NCBI GenBank assembly: GCA_022457155.1
Contig: JAJGOT010000273.1
Span: 816,001 to 880,000, forward strand
Length of the DNA stretch: 64,000 nucleotides
From: Cladopsammia gracilis
Taxonomy: Eukaryota; Cnidaria; Anthozoa; Scleractinia; Dendrophylliidae
Direction: 5' to 3'
The notes beneath the pieces were generated by a model that saw only the letters and a program-made list of their open reading frames with translations, ran no database searches and was not told where the DNA came from. Both the position numbers and the translations under genes were made by a program. The stretch's first letter is position 1; each line of letters opens with the position of its first letter. Below are positions 31,191 to 42,764 of this stretch, piece after piece.

Positions 31191-31469
31191 GTTTTGTATT
31201 CACGAGCTGACTCATAGGAAACTTTGATTTATTTTTGTGGTTGTTGCAAAAATTGGCTGCACAAATATTTTAATGGCCAGGCAAATGAGCAGATGTGTTG
31301 ACTTCAGATCATTTGCCATTCTAAATAGCCCTTCCATGTTGGTCTTCTTTGTTTTTTTTCTGTCCCTTCTTCACATCAAATTATTTATATGATAAACGAT
31401 TATTTCCGGCATGTATTAAATACTATTCACATTCCATATTTTCACATTGATGTCTGTGTCTTTTGTTAG

Positions 31470-31544
31470 GTGGTATCATACAGCATCACTGTACAGACTC
31501 AGATATTAACCACGCTGTTCAAATAACTGGATATGATTTTAATG
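31470..31544 (+). CDS. Cathepsin-like cysteine protease, exon with catalytic His
   Basis: TTTTGTTAG precedes the exon. It reads G-G-I-I-Q-H-H-C-T-D-S-D-I-N-H-A-V-Q-I and then TGYDFN. The His of INHAV is the papain-family catalytic base. It ends with one base before GTAGGA. Confidence 0.92.
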
Positions 31545-31574
31545 GTAGGATGTCGCATAGTTAACATTCCTATT

Positions 31575-31869
31575 AAGAGCAGTTTTCAATTGAGTGTCGT
31601 AAAACCAAAACCAAAGTAATTACTCTGACCAATCACAGCAGTTGTAAACAATCCAATGAACCAATCAGAGCTCGAAGCAATTACATGTCGGCGGCGCCAA
31701 GCGTGGGAAAATGCGTGCGAGCAAGTCACGATTGGTTTTGGTTTTACTTCTGATTGGTTGAGAAAGTGGTGCGAGATTTTTTAGCCAATCACAATGCGTA
31801 GCAATGCAAAACCAAAGATGAAAGCAATATTGTGTAATTACTTTTGACACTCAATTGAAAAGCGCTCTA
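31575..31869. mobile_element. MITE (AGAGC...TTTTCAATTGAGTGTC ends), copy 1
   Basis: The left end GTTTTCAATTGAGTGTCGTAA and the right end GACACTCAATTGAAAAGC are inverted. A second copy is at 35725-36008 and a diverged third at about 35280-35480. The interior contains CCAATCAGAGC and CACGATTGGTTTTGG blocks (CCAAT-box-like), shared by all copies. Confidence 0.8.
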
Positions 31870-32140
31870 TAGCATAATTATGGTTTCTATCACTTTTGAA
31901 GAGGACTTCTTTCTAGAAATATTTGAAACCTTAAAATTAAAACAGCCATGGGCATGGGAACACGCAAAATTTGAACAGTTATTATAAAGGATTGAGTATC
32001 CAGGGGTGAAATAACTGCTGAAACGTTTGACTTGAAGAGTCAAATAGTCGTACATACTGTAATTTAGCAAAAATGTTTCAATTTGTATTTTCTAAAGAAA
32101 ATGCACAATCTTTTGGCCTGTTTGTTACACCTTTACTTAT

Positions 32141-32891
32141 GTACAAAAATTCATGGCCATGAAAATCCACCACCTATGAAATTTATGACCTATAAAAATT
32201 CATGGCATATGTATGATAATTCACGGCCTTTGAAAATTCATGGCCTGTGAACATTCATGGCCTGTGAACATTCATGGCCTATGAAAATTCATGGCCTATG
32301 AAAATTCATGACCTATGAAAATTCATGGCCTATGAAAATTCATGACCTATGAAAATCCATGGCCTATGAAAATTCATGGCCTATGAAAATTCATGGCCTA
32401 TGAAAATTCATGACCTATGAAAATTCATGACCTATGAAAATTCATGACCTATGAAAATTCATGGGCCTATGAAAATTCATGGCCTATGAAAATCCATGGC
32501 CTCTGAAAATTCATGGCCTATGAAAATCCATGGCCTATGAAAATTCATGGCCTTTGAAAATTCATGGCCTATGAAAATCCATGGCCTCTGAAAATCCATG
32601 GCCTCTGAAAATCCATGGCCTCTGAAAATCCATGGCCTCTGAAAATCCATGGCCTCTGAAAATCCATGGCCTCTGAAAATCCATGGCCTATGAAAATTCA
32701 TGGCCTATGAAAATCCATGGCCTCTGAAAATTCATGGCCTATGAAAATTCATGGCCATGAAATTCATGGCCATGAAATTCATGACGAATGAAAATTAATG
32801 GACAATGAAAATTCATCGCCTATGAAAATTCATCGCTTTTGAAAATTTATGGCCTTTAAAAAATAATATGGCATATGAAAATTCATGGCCG
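32141..32891. repeat. 17-bp minisatellite (AAAATTCATGGCCTATG)
   Basis: About 43 copies of AAAATTCATGGCCTATG with variants (CCATGG for TCATGG, CTCTG for CTATG, GACC for GGCC), in the cathepsin intron between exons 31470-31544 and 33190-33282. A CCTCTGAAAATCCATGG sub-block at 32575-32690 looks locally amplified. Confidence 0.95.
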
Positions 32892-33189
32892 TGAAATAAA
32901 TTATGTGAATCTGTATTTTCTTTTAATTAACAAGAAAGTGCTTTTTTTGCTCAAAAAGCGCAAAAATATTTCTGAATTAAACATATCATAATTATTTTGA
33001 CATCACTGTTGGATAGTTATTAACTCATTGCCAGGCGTTCAAATAAGTATAGTACAAAATAATGACATGACCTCTGTGGGAAGTTAGGCACATAATATAT
33101 GGTGGCAGAAGATCAGGGTCCATCATATATAAATGGCTTTCAAATTTTTGGTTACAATTGGCTTTAGACTTGTCTCTTCTTCTCATTAG

Positions 33190-33282
33190 GCCATATCTGG
33201 TACTGGATTGTTAGAAATTCATGGGGATCTAGCTATGGTGACAATGGATATCTGTACATTAAAATGGGCGATAATCTGTGTG
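33190..33282 (+). CDS. Cathepsin-like cysteine protease, exon with catalytic Asn
   Basis: TTCTCATTAG precedes the exon. It reads [20 protein letters not shown] and then [15 protein letters not shown] holds the catalytic Asn and the conserved Trp. One base is left before GTGAGT. Confidence 0.93.
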
Positions 33283-33836
33283 GTGAGTTTTCTTCTTGTA
33301 TATAATGTATATGTTTTTTTCTCTTAAATTAAAAGTGGATACTGTGTGGCCCTAAATTTTGCTGGTCCCCCCCAGGGGAGTTTAATTTTGCAGAATTGGG
33401 CAATTTTTTGGTGTTTTTAGGCAACTGATTTTTTTCGTTTGGGAAGGCTTTTTTATTTGTTGGGAATTAATTTTTGTGATTGAAAAGAAGTTGCATTCGA
33501 TTGGGATTGCAGCATTTTCATTTTCTTGTTTGTCGAGTATTTGAAATACAGGTGAAACAACATGCAGATGTCAAACACTGATTAATCAATGTCACTATTA
33601 CGTCTGAATGAAATATATGTTTTTAGTAAATGGGCAACAACACAATTTTACAATACGCATAAAACGTGATGTTTGTATATAATTACAACAGTGGAGAAAA
33701 TTTTTGTGGAGAAAAAATTGTACCACACAGTAATTACCTTGGGTCTAATATTTTTGGGAATATTATGTGATTTTTTTAGCCAATGGTTAAAGGCCGGGTT
33801 TGCAATTATATTATTTTTGTTTGTTCTTCATTTTAG

Positions 33837-33871
33837 GTTTAGCTGACTCGCCATCCTTTGTAGTAATTTAA
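33837..33871 (+). CDS. Cathepsin-like cysteine protease, last coding exon
   Basis: TTCATTTTAG precedes the exon. It reads G-L-A-D-S-P-S-F-V-V-I-stop, the usual C-terminus of the family (CGIADxPxxV). The stop TAA is at 33869-33871. Confidence 0.9.
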
Positions 33872-34044
33872 CAACAGCAGCCATATTACTTACTCTGAAG
33901 TAAAGAAAGCCTGGTAAAATATAATTCACTTAGTAACAAATCATATTAAGCAGACAAAAGTGTGGAGTTGATTTTGCACCCCTCTCCCTCAAGAAAAAAA
34001 AAGGAAAGAAAAAAAAAGTAATAGCTTTTTTTGGTCAATTACTT

Positions 34045-34268
34045 CTAACCTTTTTACTCAAGCTCCCACCCAGAGTCAATTATGGAGACATGTAAGTGTA
34101 GTTCTAACGTTTGAGTCTGTTGATGAAATCCTGTGGTGTGACCATTTAAATTAAATCTCTTCAGCAGTACTTTTGCATGGTACCATTTGTTTTTCAATAT
34201 TTTACAAAATGAAAGTTGGGATTTTTTTGAATTTTGATGTTTGGCACTCTTGGGAGTGAAATGGTTAA
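34045..34268. mobile_element. MITE with a single ancestral 88-bp-type unit
   Basis: It contains one unit of the type GAGTCTGTTGATGAAATCCTGTGGTGTGACCATT, seen in parts, GGTACCATTTGTTTTTCAATATTTTACAAAATG and an end GGCACTCTTGGGAGTGAAATGGTTAA. The same end blocks flank the amplified 88-bp array at 38630-40560, so the satellite seems to be an expanded copy of this element. Confidence 0.6.
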
Positions 34269-34738
34269 AGTGCCCATAACCCTTCAATACATATTTTCAG
34301 AATCAACGCTACGTACATTGAATAGTTGAATGGTAAAATATTTCATGTTCTGAACATCACGTTAGTGAGTTATAGAGATATGAATTAACAAAATGCTAAT
34401 TAGATGATGTCAACCCAGTATTGATTTATTATACAACTACTTGTTTTCACCTCCAAGTACTATTTTTACGAATCAGTTGACTATCCACGGTTTATATTTC
34501 GTATTTATAAACCAAATTGATTATCCTTAAGCTGTAAACTGTGCATAATGTAAATTGATGTAGAAATAATGGCAAAATCCTGAATTGATGTCATCTAATT
34601 AGCACTTTGTAAATTCAAATTTGTTTAACTCACTAACGCACATTCAAAATCAAAACAAGAAATATTTCAGCATATATTCAACTATTCAATGTATGGAGAG
34701 TTGATTCTGAAAATATCTATTTAAAGGTAATGGGCACT
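34269..34738. mobile_element. MITE (AGTGCCCATAACC ends)
   Basis: The left end AGTGCCCATAACCCTTCAA and the right end TTTAAAGGTAATGGGCACT are inverted, and the similarity continues inward for about 70 bp (TATTTTCAGAATCAAC, CATTGAATAGTTGAA). A fragment of the family lies at 40310-40400 within the 88-bp satellite. Confidence 0.8.
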
Positions 34739-35724
34739 ATAATAGTGGAGGGAACAAGCACACGAGTAAATAAATGATTGTTAGGTAATTAATAGGCGTT
34801 TTCAACAATATTGAGCTTCATCATCATCATCATTATTATAAATTAAAGGGGGAGAAACGTAACTACAAAGACCTACAAGCTAAGGTGGTTGCTATGGAAG
34901 AGTTCCAAATGTCATATAATGAGTTTCTTTACTTCCTCGGCTGATGTTTGGTCACATTAATGGTTCCATCAAATTTTGCAAATCACGACCATATTTGGTA
35001 AGTCACGTGACCAGAAGATTAAAAACCCATAAACTCAAACTTCTTACATCTTTCAGTCTTACGCGCGGTTGGGGACTAGCACTAGTTGTGCATGTGCAAT
35101 GTCGATTTAGTGATGTCTTGTGTTCAGTTTCATAGTTCCTACAATTAGCGGTTTATGACACGAGAGAAATGCTAACCATGAAATAATGTCCCTAGCAACG
35201 ACTCTAAACCTGTAGTTAAGATTCACCCCTCTTAAACCAAACTGATTATGCAGACAATTTTATGAACCAACCAAAACTGAAACAAAATTTAGCTGGCACC
35301 AAGCAGTGGTGAGCAAGTCATGAGTGGTCTTTAGAGAAGAAAGTGTATAAAAAAAAAGAAAATGTGTAGTTTTAGTTTTCCTGATGACTGTTTGGTTTAA
35401 CTTGTGATTGACAGAAGTCTTTTTAACCAATCACAAAGCTTATGCGAAGCTAAAGAAAATACGAGTTACTTTCACACTGAATTAAAAATGGCTGTAAAGA
35501 ATACAGATCTGATGAAAATATTTTTTACTTATGGCAGAACAATAGTGATGAACTTTTATTATTAATATGGTTTGAACCCAGGCGTACATGTATCAGAAGT
35601 CTGTCGAGTGTGATCACCTGGGTTAGTGTAGTTCTGAAAAAAAAAAAACTGTTGTGGGTGTTGTTGACAGTGACTGACGTTTCCACAACCTGAGCGGATT
35701 AGTCATCTTCACAGTCACATGACT
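34739..35724. other. Noncoding; diverged MITE copy at about 35280-35480
   Basis: No gene was recognised. 35280-35480 shares AGCTGGCACCAAGC, ACCAATCACAAAGC and TTACTTTCA blocks with the MITEs at 31575 and 35725. Confidence 0.4.
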
Positions 35725-36008
35725 AGAGAAGTTTTCAATTGAGTGTCGTAAAACCAAAAGCAAAGTAATTACTCTGACAAATCACAGCAGTCGTAAACAA
35801 TCCAATGAACCAATCAGAGCTCAAGGCAATTACATGTCGGTGGCGCCAAGCGCGGGAAAACGCGTGCGAGCATGTCACGATTGGTTTTGGTTTTACTTCT
35901 GATTGGTCGAGAAAGTGGCGCGATATTTTTTAGCCAATCACAAAGCGTAGCAATGCAAAACCAAAGCAATTGTGTAATTACTTTCAATACTCAATTGAAA
36001 ACTGCTCT
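35725..36008. mobile_element. MITE, copy 2 of the 31575 family
   Basis: Same ends (GAAGTTTTCAATTGAGTGTC and CTCAATTGAAAACTGCTC) and about 90% like copy 1 by eye. TA-rich flanks prevent a firm target duplication. Confidence 0.8.
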
Positions 36009-36232
36009 AATATATTGTAAACCGTCTATCAGTTGAAGATCACTTCTGCTCGGGTTGTTGAAACATCTGCAGTCATTGTTAACAACAACAGTAATTCTTT
36101 TCAGAAATACACTAACCCAGACGATGACACTCGACAGACTATTGATTTTCCCAATTTTTGATACAGAATACTGATAAGGCCTGTTTAAGTATCTCAGGAT
36201 ACAATAATACAGCATTGACAACTGTATGTAAT

Positions 36233-36334
36233 GTTTACTACATGAGCGGGAGTGTTGTATCGGCCTACACAGTCACGAGGCGCAGCCGAGTGAATGTATA
36301 GTGCCGATACAACACGGACGCGAATGTAGTAAAC
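36233..36334. repeat. Short palindrome
   Basis: GTTTACTACATGAGCGGGAG...TTGTATCGGC is mirrored by GCCGATACAA...GGACGCGAATGTAGTAAAC. About 100 bp; possibly a MITE. Confidence 0.55.
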
Positions 36335-36516
36335 AACTTGTGAAATTCACATTCCACATACAACTCACTAGTGAGTTGTATCTGGATTAAAAGGTAACCA
36401 TGTGATTGGAATGGCTCATTTCTATTTGTTAGTACCCTTATGAATTATTAATGAATTTTACAATACGATTTACAGACTCCACAGATTGCTCTGTGTGGGT
36501 TATAAAGTTTAAAATA

Positions 36517-37173
36517 CAGTTGAGCCTCCCGTAAGCGACCTGTAGTAACCTGTAGTAATTTCAATCTACAAAGCACCCATTGTATCATATTATTGGTGAA
36601 TTTTAAAGTCTTTAAAGCAAGGGACAAAATTGTCATTTCATTGGACATGTACTGCAACACAGAGATTATCATCATCATCAGTAGACTCAAACACGATATT
36701 TGATCTCGGGCACAGAGATTATTATCATCATCAGTAGACTCAAACACAATATTTGAGACGAGCCCTGTTTCTGACACGCCACACGTTCTGATCAGCCAAC
36801 AGGCTAGTAAGCTCTTCCCTAGACTCCACCTCTGCATCTTCCATTAAAATACTAAGCAACGTCTTTGCAGGCCGTCCAGGATCTCTTCTGTCATGCGTTG
36901 GTTCCCATACTACTACCTTGCTGGCGGGCAGTTCAGGGTGCCGATGGCAGTGCCCCGCCAACTGCAGACGACGTTCTTTCACCTTCTCAGACAATTTCGG
37001 AATAGGGCCGTACAACTCCTCCAATAGAAAAATTCAAATCACCAGCTTTGAAAGTGATCACGGTCGCTTATGAGAGGTTTTGTCTATAACTATAATGTGA
37101 CTGGTAAAAATCTGGTATTTTGGAATTGAAGTGGTCACTTAAAAGAGGTGGTCGCACGTGAAGGTATGACTGC
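36517..37173. mobile_element. MITE (GTAAGCGACC ends) containing a LINE fragment
   Basis: The left end ACAGTTGAGCCTCCCGTAAGCGACC and the right end GGTGGTCGCACGTGAAGGTATGACTG, each read in part, are imperfect inverted copies. A minus-strand LINE fragment sits between them. Related GCGACCA-containing sequence is at 4540-4790 and 38380-38450. Confidence 0.5.
36740..37024 (-). pseudogene. Non-LTR retrotransposon (LINE) C-terminal fragment
   Basis: The frame reads L-Y-G-P-I-P-K-L-S-E-K-V-K-E-R-R-L-Q-L-A, then GHCHRHPELPASKVVVWEP, RRDPGRPAKT and DQNVWR. This is the familiar C-terminal tail found after the reverse transcriptase in many invertebrate LINEs. The RT itself is absent. Downstream on this strand are two copies of a 54-bp block with (ATC)n (36660-36760), resembling a LINE 3' end. 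Confidence 0.75.
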
Positions 37174-38640
37174 ATGTATTATTGTTAGTTACCGTAATTT
37201 ATTTTCTTACTGCACCCACTACAAAGTTCTTTTGACCATTAAGTTAACAAGCAAAATGGTTATGAAACCTGAGAAATGTCTTTGTTTCATGTTTTTGTTA
37301 TCGTTTTCAGCCTTGCCCGTGTAGAACCACAATAGATGTTGAACTTTTGTTCGAGCAACTGACCAATAGAAATGTTGACATTACAGTGTAAGTTATTTAG
37401 TAATAGCGTGTGATTGAATAACAAAAGATGTGCACGGTCAAGTACTGTTCAATACAAATTGTAGCTCCTTTGTTATCGCCTTTGTAGTCTACAAGGTTTC
37501 ATAACCAGTCCCTTGATTAACTATGGTTTGACTAACTGCAGGTGACAGGTATATGTACATCCTGTAACCTATGGTATATCTGTTTTCTAATAAAGTTTTG
37601 TTGTTTTTTGTTAGACATTTTTTCATTTCTTTTGTATTTTCCTTATGAATTAGTAACGAATTTTATAAAGTATGTTTATCAATATTATTATAAGGTTTAT
37701 TGTAATGAACAATAATTAATATTTTGCACAAATTGGCAGTCATTTTTGTTGTTGATTTTAAAGTCTTAATATAAAATAATTATATAGTATAACTTAAAAA
37801 AACATTGATATTTTTATAATGCTAAGTTAACTTTTTTTTCGCTCAGTGCTTTGTGGTGTGTTTTAAATCAGCCTATGTTGGAATTTAAAAACTTTGTATG
37901 TCACATGAGTCAGCTTTCTTCGTGTTTTCCCCAGTGTTTGAGCGTACATGTAAAAATTGCCTAGTAGAGTTTTTACCTGAAAATAGTAGTTATTATTTAA
38001 TTGTAACAATGTTATGTTCATCGTGTTACCAGCATGGAACTGAACTTAGAACTTAGAATCAATTACACCCAAACAGATTTCTCTAATACTGGGAGGGTCG
38101 GTTTGTGGGTTAAAGATCTGAAAGAAACAAATAACTACATGAGTCACTATAGAACTCTTACTTATTTTTCATAATTGGAAAATATTAAAACATTTTATGG
38201 GTTACTGGCAAGACCTTACTGCAGACGGTTTAACAATAATTAATAATGAGCTTGGTATTTTTCACCTTCTGAAAACTGTTGTATTCAGCTTTGAGTGATC
38301 TTGAGTAACTACATACAGGAACCTTTAGAAATTATGTTCAAGTTCTGTGAATTAAAAATATAAAATGCAGTTGAAGCTTTAACTATGACCACTCTTGCAA
38401 GCGACCAGTTCCCCTACTGACTACCCCCACAAGACGCCATTATTTTGTAATGAAATTCCAGCAGAGTAAAACTCTGTTATTGCAAAAGCTCTCATTGGTG
38501 ACTGATGAGCTCTTACTTTCAATTACGTTTCCCAAATCCCCAAGGTGGTTCTTTACAAGTGTTTCTGCAGTAATTTCAAATAATAAATTCATATTTTTTT
38601 ATTGTCATGACATGTGACTTAATATAATAACCCTTTCACT
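37174..38640. other. Downstream flank of the cathepsin gene, AT-rich
   Basis: An AG/exon-like patch at 37310-37389 (TTTTCAG before CCTTGCCC; GTAAGT after) and AATAAA-like AATAAAG at 37587 might be an untranslated or alternative last exon of the cathepsin gene. No coding potential was recognised elsewhere. Confidence 0.3.
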
Positions 38641-40560
38641 CCCAGGGTGTGTGGAGACACATAGTGCAGTTCTAACTTTTGTGTCTGTGGATGAAATCCT
38701 ATGGTGTGACCATTCAAATGAAACCTCTTCAGCAGTACTTTTGCATGGTACCATTTGTTCTAACTTTTGAGTCTGTTGATGAAATCCTATGGTGTGACCA
38801 TTCAAATGAAACCTCTTCAGCAGTACTTTTGCATGGTACCATTTGTTCTAACTTTTGAGTCTGTTGATGAAATCCTATGGTGTGACCATTCAAATGAAAC
38901 CTCTTCAGCAGTACTTTTGCATGGTACCATTTGTTCTAACTTTTGAGTCTGTGGATGAAATCCTATGGTGTGACCATTCAAATGAAACCTCTTCAGCAGT
39001 ACTTTTGCATGGTACCATTTGTTCTAACTTTTGTGTCTGTGGATGAAATCCTATGGTGTGACCATTCAAATGAAACCTCTTCAGCAGTACTTTTGCATGG
39101 TACCATTTGTTCTAACTTTTGTGTCTGTGGATGAAATCCTATGGTGTGACCATTCAAATGAAACCCCTTCAGCAGTACTTTTGCATGGTACCATTTGTTC
39201 TAACTTTTGTGTCTGTGGATGAAATCCTATGGTGTGACCATTCAAATGAAACCTCTTCAGCAGTACTTTTGCATGGTACCATTTGTTCTAACTTTTGTGT
39301 CTGTGGATGAAATCCTATGGTGTGACCATTCAAATGAAACCTCTTCAGCAGTACTTTTGCATGGTACCATTTGTTCTAACTTTTGTGTCTGTGGATGAAA
39401 TCCTATGGTGTGACCATTCAAATGAAACCCCTTCAGCAGTACTTTTGCATGGTACCATTTGTTCTAACTTTTGTGTCTGTGGATGAAATCCTATGGTGTG
39501 ACCATTCAAATGAAACCCCTTCAGCAGTACTTTTGCATGGTACCATTTGTTCTAACTTTTGTGTCTGTGGATGAAATCCTATGGTGTGACCATTCAAATG
39601 AAACCTCTTCAGCGGTATTTTTGCATGGTACAATTTGTTCTAACTTTTGTGTCTGTGGATGAAACCCTTTGGTGTGACCATTCAAATGAAACCTCTTCAG
39701 CAGTACTTTTGCATGGTACGATTTGTTCTAACTTTTGTGTCTGTGGATGAAATCCCATGGTGTGACCATTCAAATGAAACCTCTTCAGCAGTACTTTTGC
39801 ATGGTACCATTTGTTCTAACTTTTGTGTCTGTGGATGAAATCCCATGGTGTGACCATTCAAATGAAACCTCTTCAGCAGTACTTTTGCATGGTACCACTT
39901 GTTCTAACTTTTGAGTCTGTGGACAAAATCCTATGGTGTGACCATTCAAATGAAACCCCTTCAGCAGTACTTTTGCATGGTACCATTTTGTTCTAACTTT
40001 TGTGTCTGTGGATGAAATCCTATGGTGTGACCGGCATTCAAATGAAACCTCTTCAGCAGTACTTTTGCATGGTACCATTTGTTCTAACTTTTGTGTCTGT
40101 GGACGAAATCCTATGGTATGATCATTCAAATGAAACCTTTTCGGCAGTACTTTTGCATGGTACCATTTGTTCTAACTTTTGAGTCTGTGGATGAAATCCC
40201 ATGGTGTGACCATTCAAATGAAACCTCTTCAGCATGCTTCTGGATGGGAATTGTTGTTTTTCAATTTAAGAAATTAAATTTCTTTTTTTCTTGAAAAAAA
40301 AAGAAGTGAAAACATCGTGTCAGTAAGTTAGAGATTTATTTACAAAATGTTAATTAGATGACATTAATTCAGGACTTTACCATTATTTCTACCTCAATTT
40401 AGTTCTAACTTTTGAGTCTGTGGACTAAATCCTATGGTCTGACCATTCAAATGAAACCTCTTCAGCAGTACTTTTGCACGGTACCATTTGTTTTTCAATA
40501 TTTTACAAAATTAAATTTATTTTTTCTTGAAAAAATATTTTGATTTTTGGCACTCTTGAA
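38641..40560. repeat. 88-bp satellite array within a MITE frame
   Basis: About 18 tandem copies of an 88-bp unit (GTTCTAACTTTTGTGTCTGTGG...CTTTTGCATGGTACCATTT) from about 38667 to 40236. The array is flanked by CCTTTCACTCCCAGG on the left and, after an inserted fragment of the 34269-type MITE (about 40310-40400) and one more unit, by CAATATTTTACAAAATTAAAT and GGCACTCTTGAAGG on the right. The repeated 63-codon ORFs are by-products of the period (88 = 1 mod 3). Confidence 0.93.
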
Positions 40561-42040
40561 GGTTTGAGGGTTACATGTAAAATTCTTAAAAAAATACTTA
40601 ATATTAACATGTAAAGTAGACTACAAATAGCTTCTTTTTCCTCTCAGCACATTCAGTGGAGTGAGTGTTTCAGCACGCACCTCCTGTAAGGAGACATTTG
40701 CTATTGGCGGATGACTGTCATTCACACTTCTGTGTTTTCCTTGCTTGATTATCCTTGAGAGAAATAAGAAACTACTCATAGCCCATGTGTGAATTAAGGC
40801 TAGTAGTAATTACAGATTAAAAGAGTGCGTTCGATTGATGCTGGGGAGGAAGCAAAACCAAGGCCTGGAGTGGTTACCAGTTTGCAGCTGTGAAGTGACC
40901 ATGAAAAATGTGCAGGGCGGCTAATTTGGCGCTGACCCACAAAACTAAAAAAAGCCTGCATTTATGAGAAAAGGAAGCATTCTCCTATTGTGGAACACAA
41001 TAATAAAATAACATTTATGTACTGTTTCTTCTAAAAAATTGACAACTATAGGGATAAGTTTTAAACTGGCATGCTGTGCAAAAACTAATCATGTACATAT
41101 GACACCAAAATGTGTTGAAACTGTTTCTTGTTTTTTGCACTGTAAAGTAGACTAAATTTATTATTTCAGCCTTTTTTTCCCTTGGCATTGGCCAATTGTG
41201 AAGAAAATGTGTTTAATTTGAAACTCCCTTAATCAATCACTCTTGAATAGCTTATTGAAGCCTGGGATTCTGATAGTGTATGGTACAAAAAAACTCTCTT
41301 GCTTACCCACCTCCTCCCCCCCCCCAGTCTGTCAGTGCTTCAATGTAACATCTTTCCTTTTCCATAATCAAAACACCTGGAGCAAGCTACTACTCTTACA
41401 TAAAGATTTTCTATTGAACTATCAACTATGAGTGATACAAGTTACTATTTTTAATTAGTGACGACTTAATTTGGCAAGTCTAGCAATTGCAGCCTCATTC
41501 CCAGTCTTTCTTGGCACATAAAAGAATGTGACATAACATGTTGATTTTATCTGGAAGATTCACCAAGTGTTAACTGGTCTGGCCCAAAGCCCCCTCACTT
41601 CCCCTTGAACATGGTATAAAAAATGCTTATTTTAGTATCTGCTAAATTTTGACATTTGTGTTAGCTTAAAACTTGCTAAACCTGTTTTCTGCAACAGCTA
41701 GAGCATCAGTCAAAATAACAGGAAATTCCAGGCTGCAGTATCATTGTCATAGTCATTTGGGAAGAACAAGGAAGAAATCACTGTATTAACGCTCTGAGAA
41801 ATATTTGAAATACCAAACGGTGGTGGAACATAAACTTTTCTGTTTGTTTTGTCACATACTGTGGTTCAGATTGCAGATATCTCTTTAAACTGAAGAAACT
41901 GCTAATAAAAATAAGTTGTCACTAAATCTTTCAGACAGAAAAACTGTCAAGTTAAGTTGTCCTTTAAATAGAAACTGTTAAAATAAAAAAATGAACAATA
42001 AAATCATAATACCGGTATTAAGAGAGGAAAGCTACAAGAA
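40561..42040. other. Intergenic, nothing recognised
   Basis: AT-rich sequence without a convincing ORF, RNA gene or inverted repeat. A C-run at 41320-41326 is the only low-complexity tract of note. Confidence 0.4.
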
Positions 42041-42230
42041 TCATGCAGCTCCTCAATAACTGTCTAGGTCAAAAGGAATTTAAATTTTATAAATGTTGGT
42101 TTTTTGAGGAGGAAAGATAACTGGAGAAAAATCAACAAAATAAATAAGTCGAGTCTGAAATTTAAATCCAGGACACACTGGTGGAAAGTGGGCATTATAA
42201 CCGCTGTGTCGACTCTGCCCCACAGGTGAG
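42041..42230 (-). repeat. Degraded tRNA-derived SINE
   Basis: On the minus strand GGGGCAGAGTCGACACAGCGGTTATAATGCCC, in parts, then TGGATTTAAATTTCAGACTCG resembles a decayed tRNA-like head. The body contains AATGTTGGTTTTTTGAGGAGG, shared with 12100-12255. Confidence 0.45.
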
Positions 42231-42764
42231 TTTCTTTCAAAAATAGTAATTAATGCCAGATCTTTTATACTGTGTGCATGTATGTTAGGAAATATCCATA
42301 CTCCCCCTGTGGAAGGTCACTGGAAATTGGAATGGGCAGGGGGCTCTCAAAAGCCAAGGTTTTTAAAGGAGAGTATACATGTGCCCAAACTGGAAATTCC
42401 AGATGGGAGGTGGGGAGGGGGGGGGGGGGGGGTTGACAAAAAAAAACCTTCCATGGTGGAGGTGTGAATAGTAGTTAAGATAATTTCTTTCTTTCAATTC
42501 ACTTTTCTCTTGCTATTTAGATGATAACTGGATAAAACAATTTCATCCCAATCTTTTATCAAAGGGGTGCGAAAAAATAAACATGTATAGCTGATAAATT
42601 GAATATGTTTTTGAGAGAGAGATTTTGTTCTGGGATGAAACTGTTTTTTGAGTTTTTCCTGTATGAAGATGTTCCAGTATGTAAAAAAACATGCCTTGGA
42701 GGAAAGTCATCCCATCATGAACTCATCTTGGCAAAGCAGGAGGGAATTGAAGAGCAGAGTAAGT
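42231..42764. other. Intergenic, downstream of the minus-strand protease gene
   Basis: Contains a G-run at 42416-42432. No gene was recognised. It would hold the 3' UTR of the gene ending at 42765. Confidence 0.35.

Noticed and set aside
38855..40294. A ladder of nearly identical 63-codon ORFs
   Set aside because: They repeat every 88 bp because of the satellite unit; no Kozak context, domain or splice support.
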